Below are positions 1-5,641 of a stretch of DNA of 6,373 bases, piece after piece. The notes under the pieces are model-generated. The model had not been told where the DNA came from and searched no databases. It saw only the letters and a program-made list of their open reading frames with translations. Numbering within the stretch: the stretch's first letter is position 1; the number at the start of each line of letters is the position of its first letter. Source of the stretch: Bordetella parapertussis (GTDB lineage Bacteria > Pseudomonadota > Gammaproteobacteria > Burkholderiales > SG8-41); NCBI GenBank assembly GCA_945863085.1, contig CAMBCD010000163.1, forward strand, positions 1-6,373, given 5' to 3'. Both the position numbers and the translations under genes were made by a program.

Positions 1-285
1 TTTTCGACGGCGAGCACCGTCGAATCGCTGCAGACGCAGGTGCAGGGCATACTCAACAAACACGATGTGAAGTACGACATCGAGTGGCGCCAGGACGGGC
101 GGCCGTTCCTGACGCCCAAGGGTGATCTGGTGGCCGCGATGGCGCAGGCGATCAAAGAAGTCACTGGCGTGACCACCGAACTGTCGACCACCGGCGGCAC
201 TTCCGACGGCCGCTTCATCGCCGACATCTGCCCGCAGGTCGTCGAGTTCGGTCCCCGCAACGCCACCATCCACAAGGTCAATTAA
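1..285 (+). CDS. dapE: Succinyl-diaminopimelate desuccinylase, C-terminal part, frame ends early (partial at 5' edge)
   Basis: DapE is a cytoplasmic M20-family zinc hydrolase. It cleaves N-succinyl-LL-2,6-diaminopimelate to succinate and LL-diaminopimelate in lysine and peptidoglycan-precursor synthesis. The frame is open from base 1, so the start lies outside the window; 94 residues are visible. The segment begins with the FST of the dimerisation-domain end and continues through RPFLTPKG, then the family signature [14 protein letters not shown] (about visible residues 63-76). It ends with [13 protein letters not shown]. The His of ATIHK matches the C-terminal zinc ligand (His349 in Haemophilus DapE), so the known metal ligand of this region is retained. 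The TAA at 283-285 falls where the family normally has Glu (HKxNE), and the protein loses its last helix compared with homologues. The same frame continues with family-like sequence to 360. Identity as dapE is very sure; whether the product is functional is not. Confidence 0.93.
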   Translation, partial: FSTASTVESLQTQVQGILNKHDVKYDIEWRQDGRPFLTPKGDLVAAMAQAIKEVTGVTTELSTTGGTSDGRFIADICPQVVEFGPRNATIHKVN

Positions 286-360
286 AGCGTGCCGGTGGCG
301 GAAATCGAACCATTGAAGAAAATTTATATGCGCGTGCTGGAGTTGCTGCTGCGGCGTTAA
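286..360 (+). pseudogene. dapE: Detached dapE C-terminal tail, in frame behind a premature TAA
   Basis: After the TAA at 283-285 the same reading frame stays open for 24 codons and closes with TAA at 358-360. It reads SVPVAEIEPLKKIYMRVLEL followed by LLRR. This matches the usual DapE ending, in which HKxNE is followed by V-x-x-x-D/E-x-E-x-L-x-x-I-Y-x-R-x-L-x-x-L-L, with no insertion or deletion needed. The simplest explanation is one substitution turning a Glu codon (GAA) into TAA, in the genome or as a sequencing error. There is no start codon or ribosome-binding site suggesting it is translated on its own. It is annotated separately because, without the TAA, dapE would end at 360. Confidence 0.8.
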
Positions 361-1613
361 CGCGCTGTGGCAAGCCAGGCCAGCGCACCCAGTCCTGCCG
401 CCCGCCCGCTGGCAAAACACGCGGTCAGCAGGTAACCCCCGGTCGGCGCTTCCCAGTCGAGCATTTCGCCGGCGCAGAACACGCCGGGGAGTTCGCGCAG
501 CATCAGCTGTTCATCGAGGGCCTCAAACGGTACACCGCCGGCGCTGCTGATGGCTTCATCGAGCGGGCGCGCAGCGCTCAGGCGCAGCGGCAAAGCCTTG
601 ATCGTCGTGGCGAGGCGCTGCGGGTCGCGCATCTCCGCCGCGCTCAGCGCTTCGCGCAGCAGTCCGGCCCTGACCCCCTTGATGCCGAGACGGCCCTGCA
701 GGTGGCTGGACAGTGAGCGCGAACCGCGCGGGTGCGAGACTTCGGCCAGTACCCGTGCCAGGTCCTTGTCCGGTGCGAGATCGAGCTGCAGCGTGACGCT
801 GCCCTGGGCGGCGAGAGTGTCGCGCAGGGGGGCCGACAGCGCATAGACCAGACTGCCCTCAACACCGTATTCAGTCACCGTGAATTCGCCCTGCCGGCGT
901 TGTGTTGCGCCCTCTGCATCGGTCAGTGTTGCGGCGACGGCTTTCACCGGTTGGCCGGCAAAGTGTTCGCGGAAGTGAGTGCTCCAGGCGATTTCAAAAC
1001 CGCAGTTCGAGGGCAGCAGCGGTGCAACCGGTACACCGCGCGCCGCCAGCAGCGGCACCCATGCGCCGTCCGAACCCAGTCTTGCCCAGCTGCCGCCGCC
1101 CAGTGCCAGCACGGTGCAGCCGGCATGAATGATTTGTTCGCCTGCGGGTGTGGCAAAACGCAGCATACCGTCATGCAGTCCATCGACATTATCCCATCCG
1201 GTCCAGCGATGACGTGCATGGATGCGCAGGCCGGCAGCGCGCAGCCGGTGCAGCCAGGCGCGCAGCAGCGGGGCCGCTTTCATTTCTTTCGGGAATACGC
1301 GCTGCGAAGTGCCGACGAAGGTGTCTATGCCCAGGTCGTAAACCCAGGCTCGCAGCGCATCGGCGCCGAAGGCCTCGAGCAGTGGCGCGATCTGCGCCCG
1401 GCGCGCGCCATAACGCAGCAGGAATTTTTCCGCGGGCTCGGCGTGGGTGATGTTCAGGCCCCCTTTGCCGGCGAGCAGGAATTTGCGGCCGACCGAGGGC
1501 ATCGCATCATAGAGATCGACTTCTGCGCCGCCCGCGAGCAGGATTTCCGCCGCCATCAGCCCGGCCGGGCCGCCGCCGATGACGGCGACCGCGGGCGCGG
1601 CGCTTACAGCCAC
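357..1613 (-). CDS. HI0933/BaiN-like FAD-dependent flavoprotein (PP_4765 / TIGR03862 type)
   Basis: This is a predicted cytoplasmic FAD-dependent oxidoreductase of the HI0933/YhiN/BaiN superfamily. No physiological reaction is established for this subgroup as far as I know. I take GTG at 1613 as the start, giving 418 residues. The FAD-binding Rossmann fold then starts almost at once: VAVIGGGPAG at about 9-18, with the acidic end of strand 2 in DLYD at 33-36. A start further upstream (1694) would add a low-complexity leader read from inside corA. Other family marks are GRKFLLAGKGGLNITH (42-57), ALGGGSWARLGSDG (170-183) and the C-terminal FAD block FCAGEMLDWEAPTGGYLL (379-396). The long antiparallel middle part is typical of HI0933 proteins. 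The GTG overlaps the end of corA by 10 bp with no clear Shine-Dalgarno, which suggests translational coupling. The stop TAA is at 357-359, tail to tail with dapE. Confidence 0.88.
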   Translation of the reverse strand: MAVSAAPAVAVIGGGPAGLMAAEILLAGGAEVDLYDAMPSVGRKFLLAGKGGLNITHAEPAEKFLLRYGARRAQIAPLLEAFGADALRAWVYDLGIDTFVGTSQRVFPKEMKAAPLLRAWLHRLRAAGLRIHARHRWTGWDNVDGLHDGMLRFATPAGEQIIHAGCTVLALGGGSWARLGSDGAWVPLLAARGVPVAPLLPSNCGFEIAWSTHFREHFAGQPVKAVAATLTDAEGATQRRQGEFTVTEYGVEGSLVYALSAPLRDTLAAQGSVTLQLDLAPDKDLARVLAEVSHPRGSRSLSSHLQGRLGIKGVRAGLLREALSAAEMRDPQRLATTIKALPLRLSAARPLDEAISSAGGVPFEALDEQLMLRELPGVFCAGEMLDWEAPTGGYLLTACFASGRAAGLGALAWLATAR

Positions 1614-2569
1614 CTGGCTTTGCGGAAGCGGTAGAACAGGTAAGCGTCGATGACCACCATGCTGCCCAGCGCCAGCGGATAACCCCAGGCCCATTTCAAT
1701 TCCGGCATGAAATCGAAGTTCATGCCGTAAATGCCGGCGATCATGGTCGGCACCGCCACCAGCGCGGCGTAACCCGCAAGTCGCTTGGTGACTTCGCTTT
1801 CCTGCAGCGTGATCAGCGACAGGTTGACCGAAATCGCGGTGGTCACCATCTCGCGTGCGGCATCGATGTGCTGGTTGATGCGCACCAGGTGGTCGGAGAC
1901 ATCGCGGAAATACTCACCGAGTCCCGAGCAGATCTGCGGTACGCGCCCGCCATACAGCTTGCCCACGGCTTCGAGCAGCGGCGCAGTGGCGTGTTTGAGC
2001 GTCATCAGGTCCTGCTTGATGCCGTACAGGGCTTCGATGTTGGCGCGCGGCGAAGTGCCGGCGAAGATCTGGGCTTCGATGGTTTCGAGCCGGGTTTCGA
2101 TGCCGTCGAGGATCGGGAAATAGCGGTCGACCACCGCGTCCATCAGCGCGTAGAGGATGTAACCGGTGCCGTGCTGCATCAGTTCCGGTTCACGCTCGCA
2201 GCGGGCGCGCACGTCCTGGAAATTGCGGTCGCTGCGCATGCGCACCGACAGCACGTAATTGCGGCCGACGAAAATATTGACCTCGCCAACCCGCAGCTCG
2301 TCGCCATCAAGTTCGATCATGTGCAGCACAAAAAACAGCGAATCGCCGTATTCCTCGAACTTCGGCCGCTGGTGGCCGTGGCGCGCGTCTTCGATGGCCA
2401 GCGGATGCAGGTCGAACTGTTCTTCCAGCTGGTCGAGTTCATGCGGTTCCGGATCGCGCACGGCCACCCACACGATGCAGTCGTTGCGCGCGAGATAGGC
2501 GTGAATATCCTCACGCGCGACGTCCGCGATTTTCTGGCCATCCTTGTAGGCGACGCTGTTGACCAGCAT
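1604..2569 (-). CDS. corA: CorA-type Mg2+/Co2+ transport channel
   Basis: CorA is a homopentameric inner-membrane channel for Mg2+ (also Co2+ and Ni2+) uptake. The 321-residue protein is full length for the family. The N-terminal cytoplasmic domain (about 1-250) includes ALYGIKQDLMTLKHATAPL and the long stalk helix near residues 225-262. Transmembrane segment 1 is at about 264-283 and ends in the selectivity signature YGMNF (281-285). The usual MPEL of the periplasmic loop follows (288-291), then transmembrane segment 2 at about 295-314. A short basic tail ends in RKARWL, the common CorA terminus. ATG at 2569 has a good ribosome-binding site (GAGAGGG, 7 nt away). It lies 57 bp after leuD, so it may be read through from that unit or have its own promoter; I saw no convincing promoter. 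Nothing links it mechanistically to the upstream pathway genes. Confidence 0.95.
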   Translation of the reverse strand: MLVNSVAYKDGQKIADVAREDIHAYLARNDCIVWVAVRDPEPHELDQLEEQFDLHPLAIEDARHGHQRPKFEEYGDSLFFVLHMIELDGDELRVGEVNIFVGRNYVLSVRMRSDRNFQDVRARCEREPELMQHGTGYILYALMDAVVDRYFPILDGIETRLETIEAQIFAGTSPRANIEALYGIKQDLMTLKHATAPLLEAVGKLYGGRVPQICSGLGEYFRDVSDHLVRINQHIDAAREMVTTAISVNLSLITLQESEVTKRLAGYAALVAVPTMIAGIYGMNFDFMPELKWAWGYPLALGSMVVIDAYLFYRFRKARWL

Positions 2570-2576
2570 GGATATA

Positions 2577-2583
2577 CCCTCTC
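2577..2583 (-). promoter_or_regulatory. Ribosome-binding site of corA
   Basis: On the - strand GAGAGGG lies 7 nt before the ATG at 2569. It is the strongest Shine-Dalgarno match in this gene set and supports that start. It also indicates that corA is translated independently of the leuD frame 57 bp upstream. Confidence 0.65.
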
Positions 2584-2614
2584 GCCCCGATGATAACGCA
2601 GCAGGGGCGGCTTG

Positions 2615-2628
2615 GACCGCCGGCGGTC
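2615..2628. repeat. 14-bp perfect palindrome across the leuD stop
   Basis: GACCGCCGGCGGTC is its own reverse complement and overlaps the leuD stop codon (TGA, at 2627-2629 on the - strand). As RNA it could form a 5-bp stem with a CCGG loop, and imperfect pairing of the flanking GGC/GCC bases could lengthen it. No T-tract follows in the direction of leuD transcription, so it is not a standard intrinsic terminator. It might cap the leuD mRNA 3' end, bind a protein, or be chance in GC-rich DNA. Confidence 0.4.
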
Positions 2629-3241
2629 AGGCCAGCCAGGGCCGTTCGCTGTGGTAACTGCCCTCGAACGCCTCGATGCCGGGGAGTTGTTCCATCACCA
2701 GCCCGATATCGTCCAAGCCTTTCAGCAGACGCTCCTTGTACACCGGGTCGATGGTGAAGGGATGCGCGGTGCCTTCGGTGTCGGTGACGGTCTGCGCCGG
2801 CAGGTCGATGGCCAGTGTCGCGCCCGGATTGGCCTGCAGCTGGTCGCGCAGTCCGCGGCAGATTTCCTCGGGCAGGGTCACCGGCAACATGCCGTTCTGC
2901 AGTTCATTGGCGTAATGGATGTCGCCGAAGGACGGTGCGATCACCGCACGGATGCCGTAGTCGAGCAGGGCGTACACCGCGCCTTCGCGTGACGAGCCGC
3001 AGCCGAAATTGGCGCCGGCGACGATGATGCCGGCGCGGCGGAACGCCGGCTTGTTCAGCACAAAATCCGGTTTTTCCTGCCCGGCGTTGTCGAAACGGAC
3101 ATCGTGGAACAGATAACCCTCATATCCCGCCTTGTCATTGCGCAGCTTGCGCAGGAAACGCACGGGGATGATGCGGTCGGTGTCGATGTTCGCCATGTCG
3201 ATCGGCGCGGCGACGGCGGTGAGTGTGGTGAAGGGTTTCAT
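2627..3241 (-). CDS. leuD: 3-isopropylmalate dehydratase small subunit-like protein (LeuD family)
   Basis: LeuD is the swivelling small subunit that joins LeuC to form an aconitase-type hydro-lyase. In leucine synthesis the pair isomerises 2- to 3-isopropylmalate. The 204-residue length is normal for bacterial LeuD. Visible marks are IDTDRIIP (19-26), the substrate-loop region VRFLRKL (27-33), and the active-site turn NFGCGSSRE (78-86), followed by VIAPSFGDI (100-108). Directly after SSRE, bacterial leucine-pathway LeuD usually has HAPWAL, whereas here it is GAVYAL (87-92). ATG at 3241 is only 3 bp from the leuC stop. A possible AGGAG lies at 3253-3257, inside the end of leuC, 11 nt away. The family is certain; the substrate is less so. 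Given the lyase and Bug genes in the same cluster, it may serve another alkylmalate. The symbol is used in the family sense. Confidence 0.9.
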   Translation of the reverse strand: MKPFTTLTAVAAPIDMANIDTDRIIPVRFLRKLRNDKAGYEGYLFHDVRFDNAGQEKPDFVLNKPAFRRAGIIVAGANFGCGSSREGAVYALLDYGIRAVIAPSFGDIHYANELQNGMLPVTLPEEICRGLRDQLQANPGATLAIDLPAQTVTDTEGTAHPFTIDPVYKERLLKGLDDIGLVMEQLPGIEAFEGSYHSERPWLA

Positions 3242-3244
3242 GGC

Positions 3245-4663
3245 TCAGGCCGCTCCTGCCAGCAGTTTGCGCACGTCGGTGACGTGGCCGGTGATCATCG
3301 CCGCGGCGGCCATCGCCGGGCTCATCAGGTGGGTGCGCGCACCCTTGCCCTGGCGGCCTTCAAAATTGCGGTTCGAGGTGGAAGCGCAGCGCAAGCCTGC
3401 GGGCACGGTGTCGCCGTTCATTGCCGCGCAGCTCGAACAGCCCGAAGCGCGCCATTCAACCCCTGCGTCGAGAAAAATGCGGTGCAGGCCTTCCGCCTCG
3501 GCCTGTGCTTTTAATGCCGTGGAGCCCGGCGAGACCCAGGCCGGGATCATCGATTTGCGGCCTTTCAGTACCGCGGCAGCGGCGCGCAGGTCTTCGATGC
3601 GGCCGTTGGTACAGCTGCCGATGAAGGCGCGGTCGATGCGGATGTCGGTCAGCGCCATGCCGGGTTTCAGGTCCATATAGGCCAGGGCCTGCTCGGCATG
3701 GGCGCGTTGATTCGGATCGCCCAGCGTTTTCGGATCGGGAATATGGCCGGATACCGGCAGCGCTTCCTCCGGGCTGGTGCCCCAGGTCAGCATCGGTTCG
3801 AGCTGCGTGGCGTCGAGGGTGACCGTGCGGTCAAACCGCGCGCCCTCATCCGTGGGCAGTGTGCGCCATTGCGCCAGTGCGCGGTCCCAGTCTGCCCCTT
3901 TTGGCGCGTACTCGCGGCCGTGCAGATATTCATAAACCGCATCGTCAGGCGCGATCATGCCGGCGCGGCCGCCGGCCTCGATCGCCATATTGCATACGGT
4001 CAGCCGGCCTTCGACGCTCAGCCCGCGGATCGCCGAGCCGGCGAACTCGATGACGTGTCCGGTGGCGCCTGCGGTACCGATTTTGGCGATGATCGCCAGC
4101 ACGATGTCCTTGCCGGTGACTTGCGGGCCGAGTTTTCCGTTGACCACGATCTGCAGGGTTTTCGGCCGTTTCAGCCACAGGCATTGCGTGGCGAGGATCT
4201 GTTTCAGTTGCGAGGCGCCGGTGCCGAAGGCGTAGGCGCCCAGCGCGCCATGTGTCGACGTATGCGAATCACCGCAGGTGATGGTCAGGCCCGGCTGGGT
4301 GATGCCGAGTTCGGGGCCGATCACGTGCACGATGCCCTGGCGTTCGTCGTCAATGCCGAAATGCGCGACGTCATTGACGCGGCAGTTCTCTTCAAGCAAA
4401 CGGATCATGTGCCGTGCATCGGCATCCTCGGCGCCGTCCACGCCGCGTTCGCGGCCGACGGTGGGTACGTAATGGTCGGCCACGGCAAAAGTCTGCCGCG
4501 GCTTGCGCACCTTGCGGCCTTCTTTCGCCAGCGCGCCGAAAGCATGGAAGGAACCTTCATGGACAAAATTGCGGTCGATGTGCAGCAGGGCATCGCCGCC
4601 GGGCTTTTCCATGATGACGTGGCTGTTCCAGATTTTGTCGAACAGTGTACGCGGGTTTGTCAT
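3245..4663 (-). CDS. leuC: 3-isopropylmalate dehydratase large subunit-like protein (LeuC family)
   Basis: LeuC carries the [4Fe-4S] cluster of the aconitase-type hydratase. The 472 residues cover the whole family length. Cluster ligands are visible as Cys351 in FIGSCTNGR and Cys409 and Cys412 in SGCSSCAAMN. Other conserved blocks are GDSHTSTHGA (131-140), KDIVLAIIAKIGTAGATGHVIEF (the stretch at 185-207) and CASTSNRNFEGRQGKG (426-441). It departs from leucine-pathway LeuC as I recall it from E. coli: DHYVPT for DHN-x-x-T (63-68), ASQLKQILATQ for TSEVEHVLATQ (150-160), and SGCSSCAAMNGD for PGCSMCLAMNND (407-418). The catalytic core is intact, so it should be an active hydratase. ATG at 4663 aligns with the usual N-terminus, but only an AT-rich leader precedes it, with no Shine-Dalgarno. 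It is followed by leuD after 3 bp and preceded by the lyase gene after 41 bp. Confidence 0.93.
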   Translation of the reverse strand: MTNPRTLFDKIWNSHVIMEKPGGDALLHIDRNFVHEGSFHAFGALAKEGRKVRKPRQTFAVADHYVPTVGRERGVDGAEDADARHMIRLLEENCRVNDVAHFGIDDERQGIVHVIGPELGITQPGLTITCGDSHTSTHGALGAYAFGTGASQLKQILATQCLWLKRPKTLQIVVNGKLGPQVTGKDIVLAIIAKIGTAGATGHVIEFAGSAIRGLSVEGRLTVCNMAIEAGGRAGMIAPDDAVYEYLHGREYAPKGADWDRALAQWRTLPTDEGARFDRTVTLDATQLEPMLTWGTSPEEALPVSGHIPDPKTLGDPNQRAHAEQALAYMDLKPGMALTDIRIDRAFIGSCTNGRIEDLRAAAAVLKGRKSMIPAWVSPGSTALKAQAEAEGLHRIFLDAGVEWRASGCSSCAAMNGDTVPAGLRCASTSNRNFEGRQGKGARTHLMSPAMAAAAMITGHVTDVRKLLAGAA

Positions 4664-4704
4664 TAAAATATCAACAAAATCAAATATTTATAACATTCCA
4701 AGGC
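4664..4704 (-). promoter_or_regulatory. AT-rich leader before leuC with a possible extended -10 box
   Basis: The 41 bp between the lyase stop and the leuC ATG contain only 9 G or C bases, in strong contrast to the GC-rich coding DNA around them. On the - strand, TGTTATAAA (4695 down to 4687) fits an extended -10 element (TGnTATAAT, one mismatch in the hexamer). It would place transcription start roughly 15-20 nt before the ATG. No -35 box at good spacing was found. An alternative reading is an unstructured leader that allows leuC translation without a Shine-Dalgarno. Confidence 0.3.
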
Positions 4705-5610
4705 TTACAGCCCGGCACGCTGGTCTTCCGGCAGGCCGTAAAGGTTTTCCAGTTCCTGGATTTCGGGCAGGCCGGCGATGTCGGTGAACTGCTTGAAGTT
4801 CGCCACCTTGTCGCGCATGTGCGCAATCGAGCCGGTTTTTTTCAGTTCGCGCAGCAGGTTCTGCATTGCGGGTATGGCCGCGAGCATGATCCAGTTCGGA
4901 TAAATCGCGATCTTGAAACCGAGTTTGCCCAGCTCATCGGCGGGCAGGTCCGGCGTCTTGCCGCTGGACGCCATGTTGTAGAGCAGTGGCACGCCCTTGA
5001 AACGTTTGGAGACGACCTCGACCTGTTCGCGGCCGACGGGCGCCTCGATGAACAGCACGTCCGCTCCCGCTTCGCGGTAACGCTCGCCGCGTTCCAGCGC
5101 GGCATCCATGCCCTCAATGGCGATGGCATCGGTGCGGCTGATGATCATGAAATCGTCATCGCGCCGTGCATCGCAGGCCGCCTTGATCTTGCCGACCATT
5201 TCCGCGGTCGGAATCACGCGTTTGCCGGCGAGGTGGCCGCAACGCTTGGGCCAGGCCTGGTCCTCGAGATGTACACCGGCGACCCCGGCCTTTTCATAAT
5301 CGCGGATGGTGCGGCGGGTGTTGATTGCATTGCCATAACCGGTGTCGGCGTCGGCGATCACCGGCAGTCCGGAGGCATCAACGATGCGACTGGCGTTGTC
5401 GATCATTTCATTGGCGGTCAGCAGTCCGACGTCGGGCATCCCCAGCCGGCTGAGGGTGGTGCCGAATCCGGTCATGTACACCGCCTCGAAGCCTTCCATT
5501 TTCACCATGCGCGCAGCAAATGAGTCGGCGACGCCCGGCACGACCAGGCAGCCGGGTCGTGCCAGCAGTGCGCGCATGCGGGAGGTCATTCGTTCGTTGT
5601 TCTTGGCCAT
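4705..5610 (-). CDS. Isocitrate lyase/PEP mutase-family C-C lyase (methylisocitrate or dimethylmalate lyase-like)
   Basis: This is a TIM-barrel enzyme of the ICL/PEPM superfamily, whose lyases cleave 2-hydroxy-dicarboxylates or tricarboxylates using Mg2+. The family includes PrpB (methylisocitrate to pyruvate and succinate) and Dml (2,3-dimethylmalate to pyruvate and propionate). From ATG at 5610 it has 301 residues, the usual length. The substrate-binding start is YMTGFGT (45-51). Metal and substrate acidic residues lie in DADTGYGN (87-94) and HLED (114-117). The loop KRCGH (122-126) carries the acid-base Cys124, which marks lyases rather than phosphonomutases. RTDA follows at 159-162. The C-terminal part has YPNW (237-240), unlike PrpB, so I do not call it prpB. 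Possible starts are ATG 5613 or 5610; GGGA at 5618-5621 fits 5610 better. A TTG at 5649 overlapping bug is less likely. The exact substrate is unknown. Confidence 0.88.
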   Translation of the reverse strand: MAKNNERMTSRMRALLARPGCLVVPGVADSFAARMVKMEGFEAVYMTGFGTTLSRLGMPDVGLLTANEMIDNASRIVDASGLPVIADADTGYGNAINTRRTIRDYEKAGVAGVHLEDQAWPKRCGHLAGKRVIPTAEMVGKIKAACDARRDDDFMIISRTDAIAIEGMDAALERGERYREAGADVLFIEAPVGREQVEVVSKRFKGVPLLYNMASSGKTPDLPADELGKLGFKIAIYPNWIMLAAIPAMQNLLRELKKTGSIAHMRDKVANFKQFTDIAGLPEIQELENLYGLPEDQRAGL

Positions 5611-5617
5611 CATGGTT

Positions 5618-5621
5618 TCCC
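5618..5621 (-). promoter_or_regulatory. Weak ribosome-binding site of the lyase gene
   Basis: On the - strand GGGA lies 7 nt before ATG 5610 and 4 nt before ATG 5613. The spacing favours 5610 as the start. The site lies in the short gap after the bug stop (5642), consistent with one bug-lyase mRNA. Confidence 0.4.
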
Positions 5622-5641
5622 GAAGTTTTCCTGAAGTCAGA

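Noticed and set aside
732..1634. 300-codon open frame on the + strand opposite the flavoprotein gene
   Set aside because: It has no recognisable domain and an odd composition (very rich in Arg, Gly, Gln and Ala). It is the mirror of a convincing conserved gene; long antisense frames are expected in GC-rich DNA.
1614..1694. N-terminal extension of the flavoprotein from 1694
   Set aside because: The added 27 residues are read from inside the corA coding sequence, resemble no family N-terminus, and precede the FAD fold by a low-complexity Gly/Pro/Leu stretch. GTG 1613 fits better.
2570..2626. Promoter in the leuD-corA gap
   Set aside because: Only weak hexamer-like pieces such as TTATCA are present, without a partner at proper spacing; not enough to call a promoter.
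3698..4666. 322-codon open frame on the + strand opposite leuC
   Set aside because: It lies wholly over a conserved LeuC protein with intact Fe-S ligands, and its own translation shows no family motifs.
4705..5610. Calling the lyase prpB or a phosphonomutase
   Set aside because: The KRCGH loop argues against a phosphonomutase. The absence of prpC or prpD neighbours and the differing C-terminal YPNW region make prpB unsupported.
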